A DNA stretch of 64,000 nt from NCBI RefSeq assembly GCF_009932725.1, contig NZ_BLJU01000004.1, forward strand, positions 1 to 64,000, in the 5' to 3' direction. This DNA is from Pseudomonas yangonensis. GTDB lineage: Bacteria; Pseudomonadota; Gammaproteobacteria; Pseudomonadales; Pseudomonadaceae. Of the stretch, positions 53,260 through 63,460 are shown piece by piece. The notes beneath the pieces were generated by a model. It saw only the letters and a program-made list of their open reading frames with translations. It searched no databases and had not been told where the DNA came from. How positions within the stretch are numbered: the first letter of the stretch is position 1; the number at the start of each line of letters is the position of its first letter. A program made the translations under genes and the position numbers.

Positions 53260-53958
53260 TCACCAGGGCAGAGGTTGGCCCTGATAGTCGAGGAAGGCGC
53301 AGGTACGCTGGCCTAGCTGAGCGAGCAGCACGTCACGCAGGCCGCTGGCGCTCTGCTCCACGCTCAAGGGCGCGGCTTCACCGCCCATGTCGGTGCGTAC
53401 CCAGCCGGGATGCAGGGCCAGCAGGCTCCAGGGCTGTTGCGGCAGCTGCATCTGCCAGCTGCGTAGCAGACTGTTCAGTGCCGCCTTGCTGGCACCGTAC
53501 AGCGGCATGTCGGCAGCGCGTGCCAGTTGCAGGCTGGCCATCTGCGAGCTCATGAAGGCGATCACGCCGCCGTCGACCACCTGGTCGGCCAACTGCTGGG
53601 CCAGGCGGATAGGCGCCACGGCATTGGCCAGGAACAATTTGCCGATGTCATCGAGCTCGGCCTGGCGCGGGTCCTGATGGCTGGGACCGTAGACCCCGGC
53701 GTTGAACAAGGCGCAGTCCAGGCGCTGACCGTGCAGGGCGGCCTCGATGGTGTGGGAGGCTTCAAGGCCATTGAGGTCGCAGGCAATCACCTGCAGATCA
53801 TTCGGATATTGGCTGCGCAACCCGTCCAGCGGGCTGGCAGGTCGCACCTCGCGCACCACCGCGTGAACCTGCCAACCGCTGTCGAGAAAGGCGCGCACCA
53901 GGCCAAGGCCCAGGCCGCGCGAGGCGCCACAAATCAGAATCTGGCGTTTCATGGCCAT
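53260..53958 (-). CDS. Short-chain dehydrogenase/reductase
   Basis: SDR of 232 aa: cofactor motif ICGASRGLGLGLV, NAGVYGPSHQD, active site YGASKAALNSLL, with LLALHPGWVRTDMGG. It is the same general type as the SDR at 49359, sharing the C-terminal ending QGQPLPW/DGQSLPW, so the two are paralogs. Its start codon overlaps the end of the MBL-fold gene by 10 nt (AGGTGA ribosome site inside that gene), giving a two-gene operon. Substrate unknown. Confidence 0.88.
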   Translation of the reverse strand: MAMKRQILICGASRGLGLGLVRAFLDSGWQVHAVVREVRPASPLDGLRSQYPNDLQVIACDLNGLEASHTIEAALHGQRLDCALFNAGVYGPSHQDPRQAELDDIGKLFLANAVAPIRLAQQLADQVVDGGVIAFMSSQMASLQLARAADMPLYGASKAALNSLLRSWQMQLPQQPWSLLALHPGWVRTDMGGEAAPLSVEQSASGLRDVLLAQLGQRTCAFLDYQGQPLPW

Positions 53959-54812
53959 TGCATTTCACCTTTGAGTACTTTGGCGCTCAGTTCCAGGCTG
54001 CTTTCATCCTGCAGGTCAGGATAACGCGCCTTCATGGCGGCAATCAGTGCCTGGCTGTCCTTGGCTTTGGGCAGTTCCTCTTCCAGCGCCAGAAGGTAAT
54101 CGCGGGTGAAGCGCAGGTCGGCCAGGTTCATCGCCGGCTCGCCCAGGTAGTGACCCGGTACCAGAGTGGTCGGTTGCAGGGCTTCGAGCTCGTCCAGCGA
54201 CTTCAGCCAGCTCTTGCGCGCTTCGGCGCTCTGCGAATCGGCCACCCAGACGTGGATGTTGGCGCTGGTCAGTATGCCGCCGACCACCGCCTTGATGCTC
54301 GGGATCCACAGGCTGGTGGTGTGTGCGTCGTGGCCGACCACTTCGATGCGCTGGCCTTCGAGCTCCAGCAGGTTACCTTGCAGCGCTTCGGGCACCAGGG
54401 TACGGGCCGGCGCGCTGTCTTTCAGGATCGGTCCCCAGTAGGCCAGTTTGGGGGCTCGGGTTTGCTCGATATGGGCGACGGTGGCCGGGGTGGCCAGTAC
54501 CTTGGCCTCTGGGTAGGCGCGGGTCAGTACATCGAGACCGAAGTAATAGTCCGGATCGCCATGGCTGATGAATATGGTCGTCAGACGCTTGCCGCTGGCT
54601 TGGATGCGCTCGACCAGTTCCTGTGCCTCGCGGTTGGAGAACTGCGCATCCACCAGGATCGCGTCCTTCTCGCCGCTGATCAACGTCGAGCTGACCGGGA
54701 ACACGGCGGCTTCACGTGGGTTGTAGATCTCCAGGGTCAACGGCTGGGCGAGGGCGCCGCCTGCTGCGGCGAGCAGGCCAAGGCCGGCGATGAAGCGGGT
54801 GGCGAAAGACAT
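53949..54812 (-). CDS. MBL-fold metallo-hydrolase (Vmh-like), exported
   Basis: Metallo-beta-lactamase-fold protein of 287 aa with a Sec signal (FIAGLGLLAAAGGALA). The usual HxHxDH metal motif appears as ISHGDPDYYFG, which retains the first His and an Asp but lacks the second and third His in their normal spacing. Later ligands are seen in VGHDAHTTSLW and LVPGHYLGEP. This altered form is typical of the Vmh-like subgroup of unknown substrate. It is co-transcribed with the downstream SDR and divergent from the LysR regulator at 54916. Confidence 0.85.
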   Translation of the reverse strand: MSFATRFIAGLGLLAAAGGALAQPLTLEIYNPREAAVFPVSSTLISGEKDAILVDAQFSNREAQELVERIQASGKRLTTIFISHGDPDYYFGLDVLTRAYPEAKVLATPATVAHIEQTRAPKLAYWGPILKDSAPARTLVPEALQGNLLELEGQRIEVVGHDAHTTSLWIPSIKAVVGGILTSANIHVWVADSQSAEARKSWLKSLDELEALQPTTLVPGHYLGEPAMNLADLRFTRDYLLALEEELPKAKDSQALIAAMKARYPDLQDESSLELSAKVLKGEMQWP

Positions 54813-54915
54813 GACGATCTCCAGGCAGGTGAGAATCGCGCATAGTATGTGCTACCTGGCGAGCGAAAAGCCCCGTAAGCTGGCCATGTTAATTGCGTTA
54901 ATCGAGCGAATCACC

Positions 54916-55815
54916 ATGGATCGACTGACAGCTGCGCGGGTTTTCGTCGAGGTGCTGGAGCGCGGTAGTCAGACTGCCGCAGCCGAGGCCCTGGACATGT
55001 CGCGGGCGATGGTCTCGCGTTATCTCGCCGAACTCGAAGGCTGGGCTGGAGTGCGCCTGCTGCATCGCAGCACGCGGCGCCTGAGCCTGACAGCTGCCGG
55101 TGAGCAGATGCTGCCGCAGTGCCGCGAGATGCTGGCGCTGGCCGAGCGCATGCAGGCCCTCGGCCAAAGCGTGGACGAGGCGCCGCGCGGCACCTTGCGT
55201 ATCACCTGCAGCCAGTCGTTCGCGCAGGCCTGGTTGGTGCACGCATTACACGATTTCACCCAGCGCTTCCCCCAGGTCAGCGTCGATCTGATGGTCGGCA
55301 GCGAGGCAGTCAACCTGGTGGAGTCACGTATCGACCTGGCGTTGCGTATCACCAATCAGCTCGATCCCAACCTAATTGCCCGACGCCTGGCGGTATGCCG
55401 TTCGGTAGTCTGCGCCAGCCCGGATTATCTGGCGCGGCACGGCACGCCGCAGCGCCCGGAGGACCTGGCCCGGCACAACTGCCTGGCCTATGCCTATTTT
55501 GGCCGCAGCTTGTGGGAGTTCGAGCATCGGGGCGAGGTCAGCGCGGTGTCGGTGTCCGGCAGCCTCAGCGCCAATGAGTCGATGGTGCTGCTGGAGGCCA
55601 CCCTGGCAGGTGCGGGCATCAGTCTGCAGCCGCTCTACTCGGTGGAGGAGCTGCTGCACGAAGGGCGCCTGGTGCGCCTGCTGGCGGACTACCAGCCGCC
55701 GGTACTGGGTATCCATGCGCTGTATGGCACGCGCAGGCAGATGCTGCACGCCATGCGCCTGTTGCTGGATTTCATTGCCGAGCGGTTGGCCGATGAGGCG
55801 CACTGGCCGCACTAG
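54916..55815 (+). CDS. LysR-family transcriptional regulator
   Basis: LTTR of 299 aa, CrgA-like subgroup: HTH at the N-terminus (DRLTAARVFVEVLERGSQTAAAEALDMS), then RLLHRSTRRLSLTAAGE, and a PBP2 effector domain (GTLRITCSQSFAQAWLV). ATG 54916 gives the family-standard N-terminus; longer readings are not conserved. It is divergent from the MBL-SDR operon across about 100 bp, so it probably controls that operon. Effector unknown. Confidence 0.92.
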   Translation: MDRLTAARVFVEVLERGSQTAAAEALDMSRAMVSRYLAELEGWAGVRLLHRSTRRLSLTAAGEQMLPQCREMLALAERMQALGQSVDEAPRGTLRITCSQSFAQAWLVHALHDFTQRFPQVSVDLMVGSEAVNLVESRIDLALRITNQLDPNLIARRLAVCRSVVCASPDYLARHGTPQRPEDLARHNCLAYAYFGRSLWEFEHRGEVSAVSVSGSLSANESMVLLEATLAGAGISLQPLYSVEELLHEGRLVRLLADYQPPVLGIHALYGTRRQMLHAMRLLLDFIAERLADEAHWPH

Positions 55816-56213
55816 CAGCACTTTCATTCTTGGTCAGAACATGGCGCATGACGGTCATCGCCGAAAGCGTGGCGCAGCGACGCGTTCTGGCGGATCACGG
55901 TTGCCTTCGCTACCAGGGCTATCTGTTTTATCCGCCGAGGCCCGTGGCGCAGTTCTGCGTCTTCGTGCAGCGCCACTACGCCTGAGCCGGCGCTCCGTCC
56001 ATCCCCCATCGCCCGCTTCGAGTGAACTCAGGGCCATGGGGCCTGTCTGTCTGCTGTCGGCCCGTACCGGCAGGAATGGATGGCTGTTTGCCGTTAGCGT
56101 GACGTCTTCGTCGCGTATTCTGCCTGGATCATGCTCAGCATGCTTTTGAGCGCGAGGCCGACACGTTCATCCCGTTCGCCGGGTTCGTCTGTCTGCCACG
56201 TGAAGATCGCCCC
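55816..56213. other. Intergenic region holding an EAL-domain remnant
   Basis: This 398-bp region between the LysR gene and the SH3-domain gene has the same strand on both sides. It contains the remnant at 55848-55985; the remaining ~230 bp show no feature I can identify except the presumed promoter of the SH3 gene. Confidence 0.6.
55848..55985 (+). pseudogene. C-terminal remnant of an EAL-domain protein
   Basis: A 45-codon frame reads VIAESVAQRRVLADHG then LRYQGYLFYPPRPVAQF. This matches the last part of EAL domains: the EGVE-like segment (here AESVAQ) followed by the QGYLF motif that precedes the C-terminus. The glutamate/glycine pattern is degraded (E-S-V instead of E-G-V-E), there is no ribosome site, and the whole catalytic core is missing. 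It looks like the tail of a former phosphodiesterase gene. Confidence 0.7.
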
Positions 56214-56870
56214 ATGTTTTTATCTCGTCATGCCCCTCTCCAACCCCGCATTCTCGGTGCCTGCCTGCTGCTCGGTGGCCTGCTCGGCGGCGCACAACCG
56301 ACGTTGGCCGAAGAGGCCGCCAGCAACCAGCGCTGGGTCAGCGACAGCCTCAATACTTACGTGCGCAGTGGCCCTACCGACGGCTATCGCATCGTCGGCA
56401 CGCTGACCTCCGGGGAGAAGGTAGAGTTGTTGCGCACTCAGGGCGACTACAGCCAGGTGCGCAGTGAAAGCGGTAATTCGGTATGGATTCCCAGCCGAGA
56501 CCTGCAGTCGGTACCCGGCCAGGCTGAGCGCCTGCCGCAACTGGAGCAGAAGGTCGCTGACCTGAGTGCCGAGCTAAAAGGCATCGATGATGCCTGGAAG
56601 GCTCGCGTGCAGGGCATGCAGGAGACCCTCGACTCACGCAAGAAACTCATCGACGAACTGCAGGCCGCGCGCAGTGCGCTGGATGCCGAGCTGACCAGCA
56701 CCCGCTCGCAGCTGCGTGATGCCCAGGCGCAACTGGGCAACGAGCAGCAGCAGGCGCTGATGCGTTACATGGCTTACGGTGGCAGCATCGCCGGTGCCGG
56801 GTTGCTGCTCGGCCTGATCCTGCCGACCATGCTGCGGGTACGACGCAAGCGTAACGATCAGTGGGTGTGA
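56214..56870 (+). CDS. SH3-domain (TIGR04211-type) membrane-anchored protein
   Basis: Protein of 218 aa, YgiM-like. It has a signal peptide (residues 12-32), a bacterial SH3b domain at about residues 40-105 (VSDSLNTYVRSGPTDGYRIVGTL, VWIPSRDLQS), a coiled coil from about 110 to 185 (QLEQKVADLSAELKGID and onward), then a C-terminal TM helix (SIAGAGLLLGLILPTML) and a basic tail. The SH3b domain probably faces the periplasm and peptidoglycan. It is convergent with the ccoQ4-like gene, with 4 bp between stops. Confidence 0.9.
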   Translation: MFLSRHAPLQPRILGACLLLGGLLGGAQPTLAEEAASNQRWVSDSLNTYVRSGPTDGYRIVGTLTSGEKVELLRTQGDYSQVRSESGNSVWIPSRDLQSVPGQAERLPQLEQKVADLSAELKGIDDAWKARVQGMQETLDSRKKLIDELQAARSALDAELTSTRSQLRDAQAQLGNEQQQALMRYMAYGGSIAGAGLLLGLILPTMLRVRRKRNDQWV

Positions 56871-56874
56871 GCCT

Positions 56875-57097
56875 TCAGAACGTCTGCTGCCCCTGATGCC
56901 GGCAGCTTCCGTCGCAGCTGCCGGGGCAGGCGCAGCCGGTGGTGCTGCGCCTGGTGTCGCGTTCGACGCGGCGCGCCACGGCGGGGTCGTCGGCGAATGG
57001 CAGCATGCTCGCCTCGTCGAGATCGCGCTGGCTGCCGCGCCCCAGGCTCAGCTGTACGCCGAGGAAGAATACCGCCAGAGCGATCATCCACCAGGCT

Positions 57098-57108
<11 letters not shown>
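56875..57108 (-). CDS. Small CcoQ-like protein with Cys-rich tail
   Basis: Membrane protein of 77 aa encoded directly after the orphan ccoN and overlapping it by 11 nt, the position of ccoQ4 in P. aeruginosa. It has one N-terminal TM helix ([17 protein letters not shown]) and a polar region with [19 protein letters not shown], which is CcoS/CcoQ-like. The tail contains [11 protein letters not shown], four cysteines spaced CxCx3Cx3C. The cysteine cluster is unusual for CcoQ and could bind metal (inference). Assignment rests mainly on position and size. Confidence 0.72.
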
Positions 57109-58525
<1,417 letters not shown>

Positions 58526-58621
58526 CGCGGTAACCTTCCATACAGTAATGCGGGCTTAGCCGCGCGAGTGACGAGACTGTAGGGAGGTAGGTGGAAACAA
58601 AACAGACTCAGAAACTGCTGT

Positions 58622-58635
58622 CTGATGCGTATCAG
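58622..58635. promoter_or_regulatory. ANR/FNR-type box upstream of the orphan ccoN
   Basis: CTGATGCGTATCAG differs from TTGAT-N4-ATCAA only at the outer base of each half, preserving TGAT-N4-ATCA. It lies about 100 bp upstream of the ccoN start, suitable for low-oxygen activation. Confidence 0.55.
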
Positions 58636-58684
58636 ATGCTGCGAAGGGGAGTGCGAACCGCGTTCGGCGCACACTCCCGGGGCG

Positions 58685-59857
58685 TCAGGCGCGAGCCGTC
58701 AGGTGTCGGGCGATACCCTTCTTCAGCGGCAGCAGGCCCTGTGCCACGCGCAAGCCTGCGCCGCGTAGCAGGCGGGCGGGCAATCGGTCATTGGTGTACA
58801 GCTCCACCAGCAGGTTGGTGGCCTGATACAGCGGCCAGGTCGCCAGGCGCAGCTGACGCTCGTAGCGCGCCAGTGGCGCAGTCGCACCGATGTCCTGGCC
58901 TTTGCCATGCGCCGCGAGTAGCGCGTCACTGAGCAGTTGCACGCCGATCAGGCCGAAGTTGAAGCCGTGCGCGGTGACCGGATGCATGCCCACTGCGGCA
59001 TCGCCGAGCAGGGCGCAGCGGTTGCCAACCATGCGCCGTGCGTAGGCGCCCACCAGCGGATAGGCGTGGCGACTGCTGACCAGCTGCATGGCGCCCAGGC
59101 GGCGCTCGAAGCGCTTTTCCATCTCGCGGGTGAAGATCGCTTCGTCCAGTTTCTGCAGGCGTTCGATTTCGCGCGGTGGCAGGGTCAGCACCATCGACGA
59201 CTGCTGGCCATTGAGCGGCAGCAGGGCCAGCGTCTGACCATAACCGAACCATTCCCAGGCTATTTGCTGGTGATCCTGTTCGTGCTGCATGCGGCACACC
59301 AGCATGGTCTTGCCGAAGTCCTTGAGGTGCGCGCCGATGCCGAGCTGTCGGCGGGTTTCGGAGAAGCGGCTGTCGGCGGCGACCAGCAGGCGTGGTCGCA
59401 ACACCTGGCCATCCTGCAGTACCAGCTTCACCTGGTCCTGGCTTTGCTCGATGGCACGCACGCTGGTTTCGCACAGCAATTGCACATCGCTGCATTCGCT
59501 CACCGCCTGATAGGCGGCGCGGCGAATGGCCTGGTTGGCCACCAGATGGCCGAGGCGCTCGGCGCCGGCCTGTTCGGCGCGGATCTTCAGGGCGAACAGC
59601 GAAGGGCCGTTGAATACCTGCGCATCGCGCAACACGGCGACCTCCTCGGTGGGCAGGCGTGCCCACAGGCCAAGGCGCTCCAGCAGCGCCTGCGAGCCAT
59701 GGGTGAGGGCGATTTCGCGGCCGTCGAAGGCGGGTTCGGCCAGTGCCGACTCGGCCTGGCGCTCCAGCACGACGATGGACAGACCCTGTCCGGACAGGGC
59801 GCGGGCCAGGCAAAGGCCGGCCGGACCTGCGCCGACGATGACGATATCGGGTGACAT
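58685..59857 (-). CDS. FAD-dependent hydroxylase, UbiH/UbiF family
   Basis: Flavoprotein monooxygenase of 390 aa. The N-terminal dinucleotide fold is IVIVGAGPAGLCLARALSG, then VLERQ; the UbiH-family middle is EIALTHGSQALLERLGLWARL, and the second FAD motif is CALLGDAAVGMHPVTAHGFNFGL. This group hydroxylates the ubiquinone ring or other aromatic substrates (PqsL-like members also exist). No other ubi genes are adjacent, so the substrate is open. It is divergent from glk across 300 bp. Confidence 0.88.
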   Translation of the reverse strand: MSPDIVIVGAGPAGLCLARALSGQGLSIVVLERQAESALAEPAFDGREIALTHGSQALLERLGLWARLPTEEVAVLRDAQVFNGPSLFALKIRAEQAGAERLGHLVANQAIRRAAYQAVSECSDVQLLCETSVRAIEQSQDQVKLVLQDGQVLRPRLLVAADSRFSETRRQLGIGAHLKDFGKTMLVCRMQHEQDHQQIAWEWFGYGQTLALLPLNGQQSSMVLTLPPREIERLQKLDEAIFTREMEKRFERRLGAMQLVSSRHAYPLVGAYARRMVGNRCALLGDAAVGMHPVTAHGFNFGLIGVQLLSDALLAAHGKGQDIGATAPLARYERQLRLATWPLYQATNLLVELYTNDRLPARLLRGAGLRVAQGLLPLKKGIARHLTARA

Positions 59858-60157
59858 GCTGCAACTCTCCGTGCGGACTCGGGAAGGCCCGAGTCTAGGC
59901 TGTGAGGTGCTTGCAACTATTGTCCGGGATCATGTCGAAGGTGGAATGCGCCATCTTCGTCATGATTCGCCTAGCGGCCACCCACTGCCGAATATTGTTG
60001 TTATTACGACTTTGGCCAGGTTGATCGGCGTAATTTTCGGGATTACTGTGGTGCGCGTTGTCCGAACTATAAAAAATCAGGTTGGAGTCGATAGCATGTC
60101 CCCTCACGCTTGCGAGTTAGCCATTGCGCGATGCCTCTCCACCATGGAGGCGCTCAC
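59858..60157. other. Divergent control region between UbiH-family gene and glk
   Basis: This 300-bp region contains a HexR-like operator at 59995-60009 and presumably two promoters. TATAAAAAATC near 60067 is a possible AT-rich promoter element. I see no coding sequence. Confidence 0.55.
59995..60009. promoter_or_regulatory. HexR-like operator upstream of glk
   Basis: TTGTTGTTATTACGA matches TTGT-N7-ACAA with one mismatch (ACGA). It lies about 150 bp upstream of the glk start. It closely resembles the zwf operator at 12088 (TTGTTGCTATAACAA). Confidence 0.6.
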
Positions 60158-61120
60158 GTGAAACTGGCTCTGGTCGGCGACATCGGCGGTACCAATGCAC
60201 GCTTCGCCCTGTGGCGTGACGATCAGCTGGAGGCGGTGCAGGTTCTGTCGACCGCCGATTTTCCCGGGCCGGAGCAGGCCATCGCTGCCTATCTGCAAGC
60301 CCAGGGCTTGCCGCTGGGGGCCATAGGTTCCGTGTGCCTGGCCTGCGCCGGGCCGGTCAGCGGCGACCTGTTCCGCTTCACCAACAATCATTGGCGTATC
60401 GACCGTGCCGCCTTCTGCGAAGCGCTGCAGGTCGACGAGCTGCTGATGATCAACGATTTCTCCGCCATGGCGCTGGGCATGACCCGCTTGGCCGAGCACG
60501 AGCGAGTGCCGGTGTGCGAAGGCCAGGCACAGGCGGAACGGCCGGTATTGGTGATCGGTGCCGGCACCGGCCTCGGTGTCGGTACGCTGCTGGAGCAGGC
60601 CGACGGCCGCTGGCTGGTGCTGCCGGGCGAGGGTGGGCATGTCGATCTGCCCATCGCCAGTCCTCGCGAGGCGAAGCTCTGGCAGATTCTTCATCGACAA
60701 CTGGGGCATGTGCGGGCCGAAGACGTGCTCAGTGGCAATGGCCTGCTGGCCCTGTATCGGGCCATCTGCGAGCTGGACGGGCAGCCCGGGCAGCACGGCA
60801 CGCCGGCTGCGATCAGCGCCGCCGGGGTCGCGGGCGAGCCCGTCGCCGCCGAGGTGTTGGAGCAATTCAGCTGCTGGCTGGGGCGCGTCGCCGGAAACAA
60901 CGTGCTGACCCTGGGCGCGCGTGGCGGGGTTTACATCGTCGGCGGGGTAGTGCCGCGTTTCGCCGAGCGCTTTCTCGCCAGCGGTTTTGCCAAGAGTTTC
61001 AGAGACAAGGGTTGCATGAGCCATTACCTTGACGGGATTCCGGTGTGGCTGGTAACGGCCGAATATCCCGGCCTGACCGGCGCCGGTGTGGCCTTGCAGC
61101 AAAGGGCCGAGGCCGGTTAG
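60158..61120 (+). CDS. glk: Glucokinase
   Basis: Phosphorylates glucose to glucose 6-phosphate with ATP, 320 aa, Glk (ROK-unrelated) family. Motifs: KLALVGDIGGTNARFALW (phosphate 1), INDFSAMALGM with catalytic Asp, IGAGTGLGVGTLL, and GGVYIVGGVVPRFAERF. The start is GTG 60158, with GGAGG 7 nt upstream, matching the family N-terminus. It is the first gene of glk-gltR-gltS. In P. aeruginosa edd precedes glk; here edd is absent and a UbiH-family gene is divergent. The HexR-like operator implies co-regulation with zwf-pgl-eda. Confidence 0.95.
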   Translation: MKLALVGDIGGTNARFALWRDDQLEAVQVLSTADFPGPEQAIAAYLQAQGLPLGAIGSVCLACAGPVSGDLFRFTNNHWRIDRAAFCEALQVDELLMINDFSAMALGMTRLAEHERVPVCEGQAQAERPVLVIGAGTGLGVGTLLEQADGRWLVLPGEGGHVDLPIASPREAKLWQILHRQLGHVRAEDVLSGNGLLALYRAICELDGQPGQHGTPAAISAAGVAGEPVAAEVLEQFSCWLGRVAGNNVLTLGARGGVYIVGGVVPRFAERFLASGFAKSFRDKGCMSHYLDGIPVWLVTAEYPGLTGAGVALQQRAEAG

Positions 61121-61176
61121 AACCTGCACCGACCAAGGCCAGCTTCGCGGCACCAACACAACAAGGACGGCGGACC

Positions 61177-61911
61177 ATGAGCCAGCCCGGCAAGTCGATT
61201 CTGCTGGTCGATGACGACCAGGAAATACGTGAACTGCTCGATACCTATCTGAGTCGCGTCGGCTTTCAGGTGCGCGCCGTCGCCGACGGCGCCGCCTTTC
61301 GCCAGAGCCTGTGTGCGGAATCGGCCGACCTGGTGATTCTCGATGTGATGCTGCCTGACGAGGACGGCTTCAGCCTGTGCCGCTGGGTGCGTGAACACCA
61401 GCGTTTCGCTCAGGTGCCAATCATCATGCTGACTGCCAGCTCCGACGAGGCCGACCGGGTGATCGGCCTGGAACTGGGCGCCGATGATTACCTCGGCAAA
61501 CCGTTCAGCCCGCGCGAACTGCTGGCGCGGATCAAGGCGCTGCTGCGCCGTGCCCAGTTCAGTCAGGAACGCAGTGGCGAGGTGCTGGCGTTCGAGGACT
61601 GGCGCCTGGACATGGTCAGCCACCGCCTGTTCCACCGCGACGGCGAGGAGGTGATCCTGTCCGGCGCAGATTTCGCCCTGCTCAAGCTGTTTCTCGATCA
61701 CCCGCAACAGATCCTCGATCGCGACACCATCGGCAATGCCACCCGGGGCCGAGAGGTGATGCCGCTGGAGCGTATCGTCGACATGGCCGTCAGCCGGCTG
61801 CGCCAGCGCCTGCGTGATACCGACAAGCCGCCACGGCTGATCCGAACCGTACGCGGTAGCGGCTATCAGCTGGCGGCGACCGTCAGCGTGCAGGCCGGCG
61901 ATGGCCGCTGA
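61177..61911 (+). CDS. gltR: Response regulator GltR
   Basis: OmpR-family regulator of glucose transport, 244 aa. The receiver domain has the acidic cluster VDDDQEI, phospho-Asp in VILDVMLPDEDGFSL, IIMLTAS and the Lys in YLGKPFSPREL; the winged-helix domain contains RVIGLELGAD upstream and IVDMAVSRLRQRL with IRTVRGSGYQL. It closely matches P. aeruginosa GltR, which with GltS controls the outer-membrane porin OprB and glucose uptake. ATG 61177 follows AAGGACGGCGG. It overlaps the kinase gene by 11 nt. Confidence 0.94.
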   Translation: MSQPGKSILLVDDDQEIRELLDTYLSRVGFQVRAVADGAAFRQSLCAESADLVILDVMLPDEDGFSLCRWVREHQRFAQVPIIMLTASSDEADRVIGLELGADDYLGKPFSPRELLARIKALLRRAQFSQERSGEVLAFEDWRLDMVSHRLFHRDGEEVILSGADFALLKLFLDHPQQILDRDTIGNATRGREVMPLERIVDMAVSRLRQRLRDTDKPPRLIRTVRGSGYQLAATVSVQAGDGR

Positions 61912-63358
61912 GGCGCGGCGCTGGTTGCCGCTGCCGCGCTCGCTGCTCGGGCGCATGCTGTTGCTCACCCTGCTGGCGATATTGGCCGCGCAGACGCTGT
62001 CCAGCGTCATCTGGCTGTCGCAGCTGCGCGCCACCCAACTGGAAGGGCTGGTCACCACCGCACGCAGCCTGGCCCATTCGATGTCGGCCAGCGTGCGTTA
62101 CTTCCGTTCGCTGCCGGTGGCCTACCGGCCGCTGGTGCTCGACCAGTTGCGCAGCATGGGCGGTACGCGTTTCGTGGTCAGCCTCAACGACCGCCCGTTG
62201 CAGATGAAACTGCTGCCGGCCACGCCGCGCAAGCAGGCGGTGACCGAGGCAGTGGCCGAAGTACTGCACCAATCGCTGGGCAATGCCGCGGACATCTCGG
62301 TGACGTTCGTCAGCCCCGACGATCTCCGTATCTTCAATGGCGGTTTGAAGCTCGATGAGTTGCCGCGCTCCTGGGCGCACTACGCCCTGACTCTGGAGCC
62401 GGTCAACCCGCCGGTACTGGTGACGCAGATCCAGCTGGCGCCGGGGGAATGGCTGTATATCGCCTCGTTGCTGCCCGAGCCCTATACCAGCCTCGAGGAG
62501 CCGATTCTGCCTGCCCAGCAGCTGTGGTTTATCCTCCTGACCAGCGCCTTCCTGCTGCTGTTCATCGGCCTGCTGGTGCACCTGCAGAGTCGTCCGCTCA
62601 AGCGCCTGGCGCGTACCGCCCGGCATATGTCGCTGGGCGCCGATGTGCAGCCGGTGGCCGAGGGCGGCGGCCGCGAGGTGGTGGAAGTGGCCCGCGCCTT
62701 CAACGCCATGCGCGAGCGCATCAGCCGCTACCTGACCGAGCGTGCTCAGTTGTTCAGCGCCATCTCCCATGACCTGCGCACGCCCATCACCCGTCTGCGC
62801 CTGCGCGTCGAACTGCTCGACGATGAAAACCTGCAGAGCAAGTTCGGCCGCGATCTGGATGATCTCGAGCTGCTGGTCAAGGGCGCGCTGCAATGTGTGA
62901 AGGACACCGACATTCACGAGAACATCGAGCCGGTGGATCTTGATCATCTGCTGCATTGCCTGATCGAACCTTACCTGGCACCGGCCGGCAACGGCAGCGT
63001 GACACTCGATGGCCGGGCCCGTGCGCCTTATCCAGGCAAGCCGCTGGCGCTGCGGCGTTGTATTGGCAACCTGATCGACAACGCCCTGAAGTACGGGCAG
63101 AACGCCCACCTGCACATCGAGGATGACGGCGCGGCCTTTGTGCTGCATGTCGACGATGAAGGGCCAGGCGTGCCGGAACAGCGCCTGGAACAGGTGTTCG
63201 AGCCGCATTTTCGTCTGGCGGGCCAGCAGCAGGGCTACGGCCTGGGGCTTGGCATCGCACGCAACATCGCGCATAGCCACGGCGGCGAAGTGAGCCTGCG
63301 CAATCTGCGTGAGGGCGGGTTGCGCGTCACCCTGCGCCTGCCGCGTACGCCGGACTGA
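61901..63358 (+). CDS. gltS: Sensor histidine kinase GltS
   Basis: Two-component kinase partner of GltR, 485 aa. It has a TM helix at about residues 15-37, a periplasmic sensor of about 150 residues, and a second TM (WFILLTSAFLLLFIGLLVHL). HAMP follows, then the H-box SHDLRTPITRLRL, N-box NLIDNALKYG, G1 DDEGPGVPE and G2 QGYGLGLGI. It probably senses a sugar or ketosugar acid (2-ketogluconate in P. aeruginosa reports; inference here). The start lies inside gltR, indicating coupling. Confidence 0.93.
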   Translation: MAAEARRWLPLPRSLLGRMLLLTLLAILAAQTLSSVIWLSQLRATQLEGLVTTARSLAHSMSASVRYFRSLPVAYRPLVLDQLRSMGGTRFVVSLNDRPLQMKLLPATPRKQAVTEAVAEVLHQSLGNAADISVTFVSPDDLRIFNGGLKLDELPRSWAHYALTLEPVNPPVLVTQIQLAPGEWLYIASLLPEPYTSLEEPILPAQQLWFILLTSAFLLLFIGLLVHLQSRPLKRLARTARHMSLGADVQPVAEGGGREVVEVARAFNAMRERISRYLTERAQLFSAISHDLRTPITRLRLRVELLDDENLQSKFGRDLDDLELLVKGALQCVKDTDIHENIEPVDLDHLLHCLIEPYLAPAGNGSVTLDGRARAPYPGKPLALRRCIGNLIDNALKYGQNAHLHIEDDGAAFVLHVDDEGPGVPEQRLEQVFEPHFRLAGQQQGYGLGLGIARNIAHSHGGEVSLRNLREGGLRVTLRLPRTPD

Positions 63359-63460
63359 ATGTCACCGTTCAGTGACAAAGGTGCGCGCTTTCGTGACCGG
63401 AACCTCGCGTGCCGCTGACTAGAATCGGGCTTCCCCGCCGAGTTTGCATGGAGCACCACG

